Counted from the first letter of the stretch, positions 7,879 to 15,888 are shown. The stretch is 28,408 bases of DNA from Paracoccaceae bacterium (GCA_007123625.1 SKKS01000148.1:1-28408); one strand, 5' to 3'. Notes: generated from the letters alone by a model not told the origin. A program made the numbers and translations.

Positions 7879-8411
7879 CAAGTCTTGCCCCCGACACCGC
7901 GCACCCGCCCGCTGCCCCGGGCGCAAATCTGGGCGCCGACATGGAAGCCGATACGCTGGCGAACATGTATCTTACCTTCGACATCGGTACCGAAGAATAC
8001 GGCGTGTCGATCGCGGATGTGATCGAGATTGTGGGGATGCAGCGCATCATGCCGATCCCTGACCTGCCGCCCTACCTCAAGGGTGTGATCAACCTGCGCG
8101 GCAAGGTCATTCCGCTGATGGACATCCGACTGCGGTTCAACATGCCCGAACGTCCCTATGACGACCGCACGGTGATCATCGTGATGGAAGTCGATGACTC
8201 GCCCATCGGCTTGATTGTAGATGGTGTGCGCGAGGTGCGTGAAATCCCCATCGATCGGATCGACCGGCATGCGCAGCTTGGCAAGACCGGGACACGACAG
8301 GTGATCGCAGGGCTGGGCCGCCTGGAAAAAAGCGTCGTGGTGCTGCTCAATCCTTCGGTTCTGGTGTCCGAAGACGACATCCGCCTGTTGCAGGAAAAGA
8401 GCGACGCGTGA
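7875..8411 (+). CDS. cheW: Chemotaxis coupling protein CheW
   Basis: CheW links receptors to the CheA kinase in the signalling array. The 178-residue protein has about 28 variable residues at the N-terminus, then the SH3-like CheW domain with YLTFDIGTEEYGVSI, the conserved YLKGVINLRGKVIPLMD segment and SPIGLIVDGVREV. The start is the ATG of the ATGA overlap with cheB; the open frame upstream within cheB is a shadow. It is next to ppfA with overlapping stop and start, in the position of cheW4 of R. sphaeroides, which serves the cytoplasmic cluster. Confidence 0.95.
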   Translation: MTSLAPDTAHPPAAPGANLGADMEADTLANMYLTFDIGTEEYGVSIADVIEIVGMQRIMPIPDLPPYLKGVINLRGKVIPLMDIRLRFNMPERPYDDRTVIIVMEVDDSPIGLIVDGVREVREIPIDRIDRHAQLGKTGTRQVIAGLGRLEKSVVVLLNPSVLVSEDDIRLLQEKSDA

Positions 8412-9139
8412 TGCGGATCGTCGTGCAGAACCAGAAAGGCGGCGTCGGCAAGACGACCACGGCCCGCAACCTGGCCAGCGCGCTGCTGCATGAGCGACTG
8501 GCCGGGTCCGTGGTGCTGGCCGATCTGGACCCGCAGGGGCATCTGAGCACCATGTTGCCCCGGACCGACCCCGCGCAAGGGATGGACGTGGCCGACTGGC
8601 TGGCCGGGGACGCGGTGTGCGCAGCCCCTGTCCCGGGCGAAGACGGGCTTGCGCTGTTGCGCGCCAGCTCCGAATTGCCCGACTCAGCACCGGGGCTTGC
8701 CATGCCCGCTGGTGCGGACTGGATGATCTTGGACACCGCACCGGGCTGGTCCACGCTGACGGTGGCGCTGTGTCGCTGGGCGGACCTGGTGCTGTGCCCG
8801 CTGGAGCCGGATTTTCTGGGCCTTTCGGGCGTCGCGCGCCTGCATGAGCGGTTCACCGAACACGGGCTGCACCATGACAAGCTGCGCTTCCTGCTCTGCC
8901 GTCATTCCGCGCGGCTGAACCTGCACCGCGACGTGCAGGCGCGGCTGGACGAACGTTTCGGGGAAACGCAGTTGCTGCCCGTCACGATCAGCAACTCGGT
9001 GCGGATTTCCGAGTCTGCGGGCTTCGCGCGCAGCATCATCGCGCATGCCCCGCACAGCACCTGCGCCCGCGAGTATCTGGAGCTTGCCCGCCTTCTCGCG
9101 GGCAACGCCCCCAATGACAGCGAAAGGAACGTCGCATGA
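8411..9139 (+). CDS. ppfA: ParA-family ATPase that partitions chemotaxis clusters, PpfA-like
   Basis: This 242-residue protein is a small ParA/MinD-type ATPase. It begins directly with the deviant Walker A motif (QKGGVGKTT, near residues 8-16), followed by ADLDPQG and DWMILDTAPG. There is no N-terminal helix-turn-helix, unlike plasmid ParA. In R. sphaeroides the homologue PpfA binds DNA non-specifically and uses the chemoreceptor TlpT as its ParB-like partner to segregate cytoplasmic chemotaxis clusters. The location between cheW and the receptor gene is the same here. Start codons GTG 8408 and ATG 8411 are both possible; I prefer 8411, which overlaps the cheW stop. The gene shares ATGA with the receptor gene. 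Confidence 0.9.
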   Translation: MRIVVQNQKGGVGKTTTARNLASALLHERLAGSVVLADLDPQGHLSTMLPRTDPAQGMDVADWLAGDAVCAAPVPGEDGLALLRASSELPDSAPGLAMPAGADWMILDTAPGWSTLTVALCRWADLVLCPLEPDFLGLSGVARLHERFTEHGLHHDKLRFLLCRHSARLNLHRDVQARLDERFGETQLLPVTISNSVRISESAGFARSIIAHAPHSTCAREYLELARLLAGNAPNDSERNVA

Positions 9140-11367
9140 CCGACCCGACCACAGGCGCACCGGAAAAGCCGCGCCGCAAGCCCGCTCCCAAAGCGCTGGG
9201 GGCCGACCCGCTGGACCGGATTACCACCCCTGCCCTGTCTCGAATTCCCGCACAGAATGCCGAACAACCGACAAGGAACCAAGCCATGACCAAGACTGCC
9301 CTACCCACCGAGAACGAAAACACGAGCTGGGAAACCATCTCGATGACCGATGCGATGAACGTTCTGTCGGGCCCGGTGATGATCGCCGATGCCAACTGCA
9401 TCATCCAGTTCGTCAACGAAGCCGCGTACAAGATGTTCGAAGCCATCGAGGCCGATATCCGGCGCGACCTGCCGCATTTCCGCGCCCGCGAGGTGCTGGG
9501 CAAGCCCATCGATGTGTTCCACAAGAACCCCGCCTATCAGCGCCGGATCATGGACGGGATGGTCGATCCGCATGACGGAAAGTTTTCGGTCGGCGGCAAG
9601 CATCTGGGCTTTCGCGCGACCCCGGTCATGAACAGTTCCGGCAAGATGTCGTGCGTCTTTGTCGAGTGGAAGGACCGGACTGCGGATATCGAGGAACAGC
9701 AGCGCTTTGCCCACCTGGTCAAGGCAATCGGCGAGATGTCCGAGGCTCATGACAACGGTATGATCAGCCATTTCATACCCCTCGACGACATGACCGGAGA
9801 GTTGCGCTCGGTCGCAGAAGGCGCCAACAGAATGGTCGCGGGCCATATTGCGACGAAAAAGAAAATCCTCGCCTGCGTCGGCGAACTTGCCGACGGTAAC
9901 CTTGACGCCCCGATCGAACAGTTTTCGGGCGAGCGCTACTTCATCAATGACGCGGTCGAAGCCATCCGCACGGCCATGAAAAGCGTCAGAAGCGAAGTCG
10001 AAAAGCTGACCGACCGTACGCGCGCCATGTCCGAGGCTCACGCTAATGGCATCATCAGCCACTACATCGACACCTCGGACATGACACCGGAATTCGCCTT
10101 TGTCGCCCGGGGAACCAACAGCATGGTTCAGGGCCACATCGAGACGAAGAAGAAGATCCTCGCCTGTGTCGGTGAATTCGCAAAGGGCAACTTCGATGCT
10201 CCCATCGAGAAATTCTCGGGCGAGCGGTTCTTCATCAACGACACGATCGAGGAGATCCGCACCGCATTCAAGAAGGTGACAAGCGAGATCGAGCGCTTCT
10301 GCGTGGCGCTGGATGAAGGCAACCTGGCCATCAAGATCGACCGCGACGGGTTCACGGGTGACTACCGCAAGATCGTCGACACGATGGAAGACTCGCTTGT
10401 GTCGTTGAACAAGACCATCACCACCGCCAGCCAGCAGGTCGCGCAGGTTGCGATCACGGTCGAGCAGATGTCGCAGTCCAGCCAGTCGCTGGCGACGAAC
10501 TCGCAGATTGCCTCGTCCTCGGTGGACGAAGTGTCGTCGTCGGCGGAACAAACGAATGTTCAGGTCAAGGCAAATGCTTCATCGGCCGACAACGCCGCGA
10601 AACTGGTGGGCAGCACCGTCGTGGTGGCGACGGAAGGCAATCAGAAGATAACCGACATGGTCGCGGCGATGGATGGTATCCGTGTTTCGTCGCAAGATAT
10701 CGCCAAGATCATCAAGGTGATCGACGAGATCGCGTTCCAGACCAACCTTCTGGCCCTGAACGCCGCGGTCGAGGCAGCGCGCGCAGGCCAGCACGGGCGG
10801 GGGTTTGCCGTGGTGGCGCAGGAAGTGCGCAATCTTGCCGGACGATCGGCCAAGGCCGCACGCGAGACATCGGAGCTGATCGAGGATGCGTCGACCCGGG
10901 TGCAATCGGGTGTGCGTATCGCCGGTGAAGCGCGCGAATCCTTCACCCGCATCGCAACCGATATCCAGGAGGTCCAGACGCTTGTGCGCGACATCGCCGT
11001 GGCAAGCGAGGAACAGGCGCGCGGTGTGACGCAGATCAACAGCGCGATCGGCGATGTGGCCAAGGCCGCGCTGGCCACCAGCCAGCAGGCCGATGAACTG
11101 GCCGCTAGCGCCACCGAAATGCAATCGGCCACCGAGGTCATGCGCCGCGACTTCGACCGCTTCAAGCTGCGCCAGATCGCCACGCCCCGGGCCGAAACCT
11201 TTGGACTGGCCGATATGTCGCCGGAAATGATGGCGCAACTGCGCGCGATATTCGCCGCCGAAATCGGCGGGCGCCAACCGGGCGCGACCACCCCCGCAAA
11301 GCACGCGAATGGCGCGGCGCGGCCCAGCAGCGTGGACCGGGACGAACGCGGTTTCGCAAACTTCTGA
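9136..11367 (+). CDS. tlpT: Soluble methyl-accepting chemotaxis protein, TlpT-like
   Basis: This 743-residue receptor has no membrane segment, so it should sit in a cytoplasmic cluster. Domains in order: a basic, Pro-rich N-terminus (residues 1-50), a PAS domain (about 70-180), two tandem copies of a 97-residue HAMP-like unit starting at residues 201 and 298 plus a third partial copy, then the signalling coiled coil with the hairpin tip around 532-555 (EIAFQTNLLALNAAVEAARAG region) that contacts CheW and CheA. The ATG at 9136 has AAGGA 7 bp upstream and overlaps ppfA. A second in-frame ATG at 9286 also has AAGGA, 8 bp upstream, so a form without the basic N-terminus may be made. The N-terminus includes KALGADPLDRI, which recalls the ATPase-stimulating end of ParB proteins. 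Confidence 0.93.
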   Translation: MTDPTTGAPEKPRRKPAPKALGADPLDRITTPALSRIPAQNAEQPTRNQAMTKTALPTENENTSWETISMTDAMNVLSGPVMIADANCIIQFVNEAAYKMFEAIEADIRRDLPHFRAREVLGKPIDVFHKNPAYQRRIMDGMVDPHDGKFSVGGKHLGFRATPVMNSSGKMSCVFVEWKDRTADIEEQQRFAHLVKAIGEMSEAHDNGMISHFIPLDDMTGELRSVAEGANRMVAGHIATKKKILACVGELADGNLDAPIEQFSGERYFINDAVEAIRTAMKSVRSEVEKLTDRTRAMSEAHANGIISHYIDTSDMTPEFAFVARGTNSMVQGHIETKKKILACVGEFAKGNFDAPIEKFSGERFFINDTIEEIRTAFKKVTSEIERFCVALDEGNLAIKIDRDGFTGDYRKIVDTMEDSLVSLNKTITTASQQVAQVAITVEQMSQSSQSLATNSQIASSSVDEVSSSAEQTNVQVKANASSADNAAKLVGSTVVVATEGNQKITDMVAAMDGIRVSSQDIAKIIKVIDEIAFQTNLLALNAAVEAARAGQHGRGFAVVAQEVRNLAGRSAKAARETSELIEDASTRVQSGVRIAGEARESFTRIATDIQEVQTLVRDIAVASEEQARGVTQINSAIGDVAKAALATSQQADELAASATEMQSATEVMRRDFDRFKLRQIATPRAETFGLADMSPEMMAQLRAIFAAEIGGRQPGATTPAKHANGAARPSSVDRDERGFANF
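9736..10317 (+). repeat. Tandem 291-bp (97-residue) HAMP-like duplication inside tlpT
   Basis: Two consecutive units, 9736-10026 and 10027-10317, encode matching series of segments: MSEAH-NG-ISH, then GHI-TKKKILACVGE, then GN-DAPIE-FSGER-FIND. The copies are strongly similar in protein and still recognisable in DNA, so the duplication is not ancient beyond recognition. A third, diverged partial unit follows (CVALDEGN onward). Poly-HAMP chains like this are known in soluble receptors. Confidence 0.85.
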
Positions 11368-11374
11368 CAAAGTC

Positions 11375-11401
11375 GGCGCGTCCATCCTGAACGGGCGCGC
11401 C
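11375..11401 (+). terminator. Hairpin between tlpT and cheY6, no T-run
   Basis: A 9-bp stem (GGCGCGTCC at 11375-11383 with GGGCGCGCC at 11393-11401, one G-T pair) closes a 9-base loop. It is the only sizeable structure in the only gap of more than 50 bp between the genes from cheA4 to cheY6. No U-tract follows, so it is more likely a partial terminator or an mRNA end-stabiliser that sets different levels for the receptor and CheY than a full stop. Confidence 0.35.
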
Positions 11402-11423
11402 GCATTCCCTTCGGAGAAGCAAG

Positions 11424-11828
11424 ATGCCCCACAAAGTCATGATCGTCGATGACGCCGCCATGATGCGGCTTTACATTGCAAGCTTCATCAAGACCCTACC
11501 CGATTTCAAGGTCGTGGCCCAGGCCGCCAATGGACAGGAAGCACTGGACAAGCTTTCCGACGGCGCCGAGGTGGACCTGATCCTTCTGGATATCGAAATG
11601 CCGGTCATGGATGGGCTCGAATTCCTGCGCCACGCAAAGCTGAAGACACAGGCCAAGGTCTGCATGCTGTCTTCGGTCGTGGTGTCCGGGTCGCCCCACG
11701 CGGCCAAGGCGCGCGAACTGGGCGCCGATGGCGTCGTGGCCAAGCCTTCGGGCACGGTCTCGCACGACCTGCAGGAGAAGACCGGCGAGGAACTGGCCAA
11801 CACCATGCGCGCAGTGATGGCTGCCTGA
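11424..11828 (+). CDS. cheY6: Single-domain chemotaxis response regulator, CheY6-like
   Basis: This 134-residue receiver-only protein carries the phospho-signal to the flagellar motor. Acidic residues D9-D10, phosphoacceptor D56 (LLDIEMP) and K107 (VAKPSG) are all present, with no output domain. The end of the chain is more CheB-receiver-like than E. coli CheY-like (KPSGTVSHDLQEKTGEEL), and is slightly longer than the 120-130 residues of most CheY proteins. In R. sphaeroides CheY6 is the regulator phosphorylated and dephosphorylated by CheA3 and is encoded just before it, as here. A GGAG lies 7 bp before the ATG. Confidence 0.9.
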   Translation: MPHKVMIVDDAAMMRLYIASFIKTLPDFKVVAQAANGQEALDKLSDGAEVDLILLDIEMPVMDGLEFLRHAKLKTQAKVCMLSSVVVSGSPHAAKARELGADGVVAKPSGTVSHDLQEKTGEELANTMRAVMAA

Positions 11829-11862
11829 CACCGCCCGACGACCCCCAAAGGAGTATGCCGCC

Positions 11863-14800
11863 ATGTCCGACGAAATGGACGAGATCTGGGTTCTCTATGC
11901 TGACGATGGTGCACAGGCCATGGATGCGATGGAATCCGCGCTGTTGTCTCTTCAGGACAGCGCACCCGAAGACCAGCCCCGGCTTGTGGCGGCGCTGTTT
12001 CGTGCCGTGCATACCTTCAAGGGGAATTCCCGTGTACTGGGCCTGGAAACGGTCGAAAGCCGCGCCCACCTGGCCGAGGATCTGATAGGACTGGTACGCG
12101 ACCAGGGTGTGGCGCTGGATGATGAAATCCTGTCCCTGCTGCTGGAAACCGGCGACCGCCTGCGCGAGATGCTTGAAGAAACCGCGCGCACCCGTGCCGA
12201 TGTCTCCCCCGCAGACACCGACGCGCTGGTTGCACGTCTGCGCGACAAGGTCGACCGGTGCAACGGCACGGAACCCGCACTTGCGGCACAGGATCCTGTG
12301 GCGACTCACGACGCCACAGTGGCCAACGCGCCTGCCCCGCCCCCGGCCGACATCGACGCGTCCGCCATTGATGAAGTGTCGCCACACACGCCAGACGCTG
12401 CGGATGCGGGGGCGGACGCACAGGCCGCCGCTGCCCCCGAGGAAGTGCATCACGCCGCACCGACCGACGAGTCCACCGCCACGGCGTTGGCCAGCGATGC
12501 CGCTTATCTGGCGATCTTCGACGAAATGGTGGCGGATGCGCTGACAAAACTGCGCACGGCCGAAAGCAATGGCAATATTTCGGGCATTGCGCGGATTCTG
12601 CCCGGTCTGGCCCATGCCGCGCGACAACTTGGCTTGCATATCTGGCAGGAGCTTCTGAGGACTCTGCCCCAGTCGCCACAGGCCAAAGACCTGCACGATG
12701 TGATCGTGTCGATCGAAACGCTGTCGCGCATGCAGGCGCCAGCTTCGTCAACATCGGCAGTGGCGCCTGCCGAGGGCGCGTTCTTCGAGCGGATCACAGG
12801 CGCGCTTGAAACCATATCGCGGCTGGGTGTCAACTTTGCCCTGAACATGCAGCCCAACGAAGAAACCCTGACTACCGCTGTCGACTCGCTGTGCGCCGAG
12901 GCCGATGCGGAGGGCTACGTCCGTGTTGCAGCCGCCGCGCGTACCCTTCCGGCGGCCGAAGATGCCAACGCGTTCCGGCGCTGCGAGCTGCGACTTTACG
13001 AGGAACTGGCCAGTGTTGAAACCGCTCTCGGCGCGGCATCGCTCGCAGGGGGTATCAGCCCGCGTAAGCTGCTGCAAAGCTGGTGCGCTGACCATGTATT
13101 CGAAACTCTGGACGAACTCGATGCCGTGTTGGAACGGTTGCGCAAGGGCAGCACCACACCCGCCGATCACCGCGCGCTGGAGCGCCTGATCCGGCTGGTG
13201 CACTACGCCTGCGTGCATTTCAATCTCGACGTGGCCTCGGACCTGGCCATGTCGATTCTGGATCTGTTCAGCCGTGGCCACGCCCGTGGCGACCGGCCCG
13301 ATGCGATCCTGATGCAAATTGCGCGTGGGTTCGTCGATACGCTGGAACTGGTTTTCGATGCCGTCCGCGAGGGCGAGACTCCCGAGACCGGACGGCTGGA
13401 AGAACTGTTCCGCGAGGCAGCCGACGCCGGATTCAAGGGCGCAGGCGTCATGACAGCCGCTGCGATCGAGCGGCGGCTTGGGCTTCCGCCAGAATTCCAC
13501 CGGGTCCTTTCGCCCGAAAGCGCGCGCAGCGCCGCACACGCGATGGAAGCAGGCAGGTTCTTCTACTTGCTGCGCGCCGATATCAACGCGGATGACGTGC
13601 TTGCGCAGGCGCTTTTCGACCTGATCGGGACGGGCCGGATCGAGGCCATTACCAACGTCACCGTTTTCGAAGGCGACAGCACGATCTTCGATTTTCTGAT
13701 TGCATCGGAACTGGACGAGATCGCATTGACCGCGACTCTGGCGCAGCTTGACCCGGGCGGTCGGAACCTTGTGCTGTTGCGCAGCCTCATGCTCGAACCG
13801 GAAAGCCCTCAAGGCGCCACCGACGCGCCCGAAACGCCCGCCGATACATTGTCGGATGCAATCCCCTCGGTCGAAATGTCCAGCGAAATGCTTGAACAGC
13901 TGGGCGAGGTCGCCGCAGGTCAGGCCATGCTGCAGTCCATGCTGCGCGATCTCAGTGATGCGGACCTGTCCGAAACGCTGGATGGAGTCCTGCGGACGCA
14001 TGGCGATGATCTGCGCGCAGCGCGTCAGGCCGTGCGCAAGGTGGGTGACCAGCTGACCGGACAGTTGCGCGAAATCGCACAGCTTGGAACCCAGATCCTT
14101 GGGCATCTGTCGGAGCTGCAGCAGTTGACCGCGACCTTGCGCACGCGCCCTGCCGAAACCATCGTGCGCCCCCTTGCGGCGATGGTGGCCGCGCATTCGC
14201 GCCACAATGGCTTCGAAGCCCAGATGACCAGCACCGGCGGGGAGCTGACACTCGATGTGAGCATGCTTGAAACGCTGCGCGCGGTGCTCAGGCCGTTCCT
14301 GCTGGGGCGGCTGGATCATCCCACGCGCGCGCCCCGGCGCCTGCACCTTGCCATCCGCAAGACCGACGATCAGGTATCGGCTATATTGGACGACGACGGC
14401 CAGACCGCGCCAGAGCCGGAACAGATCGCCGCCGTGGAGGCCGAGCTCGCGCGCCATGACGGCAACCTGCGCGCAATCCGCCGACCCGAAGGCGGCACCC
14501 GGCTGCATGTTTTCCTGCCGATCAATCTGGTTGTTCTGGAGGGCATGGTCGTCGGTGCCGACGGCACCCGCTATGTCCTTCCAGTGAACGCAATCCGCAC
14601 GATCCTGCAACCGGACCCGGCGGCGCTGGTGCCCGTGTCCGACCAGGACGGGCAGCGGACGTGGCTGCGCCTGAACAAGGACGAGCTGGTCCCGGTGCGG
14701 AGCATCTCGGATTCGGGCGGAAGATGTGACGCCGGTCACCGTATGGGCGCCGACAAAAGGCCCCGTGTCCATGTGGTGCTGGCATTGCCGGAGTCCTGCG

Positions 14801-14997
14801 TGGCGATCCCGGTGGATGAACTGCTTGGCCAGCAACTGGTCCTGTCGCGCCCCCTGCGCGGGGTCATGACCGGGCTGGCCAGCATTTCCGGCGTTGCGCT
14901 GTTGTCACGCGGCGATGTGGCGATGGTGCTTTCGCCTGCCAGCCTGTGCGCCGCGCAGGGGGAGACACGTCTGCATGGATCGCCCTTGACGCACTGA
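11863..14997 (+). CDS. cheA3: CheA3-like protein with P1 and P5 domains but no functional kinase domain
   Basis: The 1044-residue protein starts with a P1 phosphotransfer domain whose histidine is H50 (HTFKGNS) and ends with a CheW-like P5 domain from about residue 889. Between them lie about 750 residues, mostly helical, with an acidic Ala/Pro-rich linker near 135-205, a P2-like segment around 563-645, and a diverged copy of the dimerisation and ATP-binding domains (about 672-888). There the N box and G2 box are lost and only DDDGQ remains of G1. R. sphaeroides CheA3 has P1 and P5 at the ends, is phosphorylated in trans by CheA4, and its middle part dephosphorylates CheY6. AAAGGAG lies 9 bp before the ATG. 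It is the last gene before a strong terminator. Confidence 0.9.
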   Translation: MSDEMDEIWVLYADDGAQAMDAMESALLSLQDSAPEDQPRLVAALFRAVHTFKGNSRVLGLETVESRAHLAEDLIGLVRDQGVALDDEILSLLLETGDRLREMLEETARTRADVSPADTDALVARLRDKVDRCNGTEPALAAQDPVATHDATVANAPAPPPADIDASAIDEVSPHTPDAADAGADAQAAAAPEEVHHAAPTDESTATALASDAAYLAIFDEMVADALTKLRTAESNGNISGIARILPGLAHAARQLGLHIWQELLRTLPQSPQAKDLHDVIVSIETLSRMQAPASSTSAVAPAEGAFFERITGALETISRLGVNFALNMQPNEETLTTAVDSLCAEADAEGYVRVAAAARTLPAAEDANAFRRCELRLYEELASVETALGAASLAGGISPRKLLQSWCADHVFETLDELDAVLERLRKGSTTPADHRALERLIRLVHYACVHFNLDVASDLAMSILDLFSRGHARGDRPDAILMQIARGFVDTLELVFDAVREGETPETGRLEELFREAADAGFKGAGVMTAAAIERRLGLPPEFHRVLSPESARSAAHAMEAGRFFYLLRADINADDVLAQALFDLIGTGRIEAITNVTVFEGDSTIFDFLIASELDEIALTATLAQLDPGGRNLVLLRSLMLEPESPQGATDAPETPADTLSDAIPSVEMSSEMLEQLGEVAAGQAMLQSMLRDLSDADLSETLDGVLRTHGDDLRAARQAVRKVGDQLTGQLREIAQLGTQILGHLSELQQLTATLRTRPAETIVRPLAAMVAAHSRHNGFEAQMTSTGGELTLDVSMLETLRAVLRPFLLGRLDHPTRAPRRLHLAIRKTDDQVSAILDDDGQTAPEPEQIAAVEAELARHDGNLRAIRRPEGGTRLHVFLPINLVVLEGMVVGADGTRYVLPVNAIRTILQPDPAALVPVSDQDGQRTWLRLNKDELVPVRSISDSGGRCDAGHRMGADKRPRVHVVLALPESCVAIPVDELLGQQLVLSRPLRGVMTGLASISGVALLSRGDVAMVLSPASLCAAQGETRLHGSPLTH

Positions 14998-15043
14998 GTT
15001 CCCGCGCACACCACGCACCGCATTTTCCATCACAACCGACCCT

Positions 15044-15082
15044 GGATGGCATACCGACAAAAGTCGGTGTCCCATCCGTTTT
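15044..15082 (+). terminator. Rho-independent terminator of the che operon
   Basis: The arms 15044-15058 and 15063-15077 form a 15-bp stem with one C-C mismatch and one G-T pair around an AAAA loop, followed by GTTTT. It lies 46 bp after the cheA3 stop and separates the chemotaxis operon from the response-regulator gene. Confidence 0.8.
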
Positions 15083-15108
15083 GCGTGGTCGCCTCCCCGG
15101 ATGTCAGT

Positions 15109-15137
15109 TTGAACGGCAAGAAGCTTAGAATGATACT
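15109..15137 (+). promoter_or_regulatory. Sigma-70-type promoter candidate for the CtrA-like gene
   Basis: TTGAAC at 15109-15114 and GATACT at 15132-15137 are separated by 17 bp; each matches four of six consensus bases. The pair lies after the che terminator and 35 bp before the ATG at 15172, so the regulator probably has its own transcript. Confidence 0.45.
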
Positions 15138-15151
15138 TAACCTCGGATAAA
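15137..15151 (+). promoter_or_regulatory. CtrA-box-like motif upstream of the CtrA paralogue
   Basis: TTAA-N7-TAAA differs from the CtrA consensus TTAA-N7-TTAA at one base. It overlaps the end of the -10 candidate and lies just before the gene for a CtrA-family protein, so direct autoregulation is possible. One eight-base match in this AT-richer gap could also be chance. Confidence 0.3.
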
Positions 15152-15171
15152 TTGATATGAGGATCGATTCC

Positions 15172-15843
15172 ATGCGTGTACTTCTTGTTGAAGACGACAA
15201 GTTCATGGCCCAGATGATTGCCGCGTTGCTTGCCAAGCGGAATTTCTCCGTGACAACAGTTCATGATGCAGCTGCAGCGATCCATACCATGGAGGTGTAT
15301 CAGTTCGATGCGGTTCTGCTGGACCTGCGGCTGAAGGAAACTTCGGGGCTGGATGTGCTGGCCGCTGCACGCGAAATGGGCGTGCGCTATCCGATCCTGA
15401 TCCTTTCGGGTGACATGGATACCGACACCAAGGTTCGCGCCCTGGGCGCAGGCGCCGATGACTATGTCACCAAGCCGTTCAAGGTCGAGGAACTGTCGGC
15501 ACGGATCATGGCCGTGGTGCGCCGCGTGAACGGGCATGTTTCCAGCTGTCTTGAAATCGGCGCGCTCAAGATCGACCTGGACCAGAAACAGGCGATCGTG
15601 GCAGATACTCCGCTCAACCTTACCCGCAAGGAATACGAGGTCCTTGAAGCGCTTGCATTGCGCTCGGGCAGGACGCTGAGCAAGGACACCATCCTGAGCC
15701 TGCTTTATGGCGGGGTCGATGAACCCAACCCCAAGATCATCGATGTCTTTGTCTGCAAGCTGCGCAAGAAGCTTTCCGATGCCCTGGGCGGGAACTGCCC
15801 GATCCAGACCATCTATGGCCTTGGGTACATGTTTCGCGCCTGA
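15172..15843 (+). CDS. CtrA-family response regulator (OmpR/winged-helix type)
   Basis: This 223-residue DNA-binding response regulator has a receiver domain (D51 in LLDLRLKE as phosphoacceptor, K near YVTKPF) and a C-terminal winged helix. The segment LYGGVDEPNPKIIDVFVCKL is nearly identical to the matching part of Caulobacter CtrA, and GADDYVTKPF and the D51 position also agree, while much of the receiver is diverged. It is therefore a CtrA paralogue rather than the main CtrA. The ATG at 15172 has GAGGA 8 bp upstream and gives the CtrA-type start MRVLLVEDD; an in-frame ATG at 15157 adds five residues. Its place next to the chemotaxis operon suggests a role in motility control, but nothing proves it. 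Confidence 0.88.
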   Translation: MRVLLVEDDKFMAQMIAALLAKRNFSVTTVHDAAAAIHTMEVYQFDAVLLDLRLKETSGLDVLAAAREMGVRYPILILSGDMDTDTKVRALGAGADDYVTKPFKVEELSARIMAVVRRVNGHVSSCLEIGALKIDLDQKQAIVADTPLNLTRKEYEVLEALALRSGRTLSKDTILSLLYGGVDEPNPKIIDVFVCKLRKKLSDALGGNCPIQTIYGLGYMFRA

Positions 15844-15851
15844 TCCGGGCC

Positions 15852-15880
15852 TTGCTCGCCAAAGGCGCTTGAACTATACT
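15852..15880 (+). promoter_or_regulatory. Promoter candidate for ccdAB
   Basis: TATACT at 15875-15880 matches the -10 box at five of six bases; TTGCTC at 15852-15857, 17 bp upstream, is a weak -35. A start near 15887 precedes the ccdA ATG by about 20 bases. Confidence 0.45.
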
Positions 15881-15888
15881 CTTGCCTG

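Noticed and set aside
12490..12660. A possible second phosphotransfer domain in CheA3 (LAHAARQLGL, His near residue 251)
   Set aside because: The Gly and the spacing after the His do not match the HxxKGxxxxxG pattern; only the helical character and one His agree.
12748..14835. A 695-codon open frame antisense to cheA3
   Set aside because: It mirrors the codon pattern of cheA3, has a His/Gln/Arg-rich product and no motif or ribosome site.
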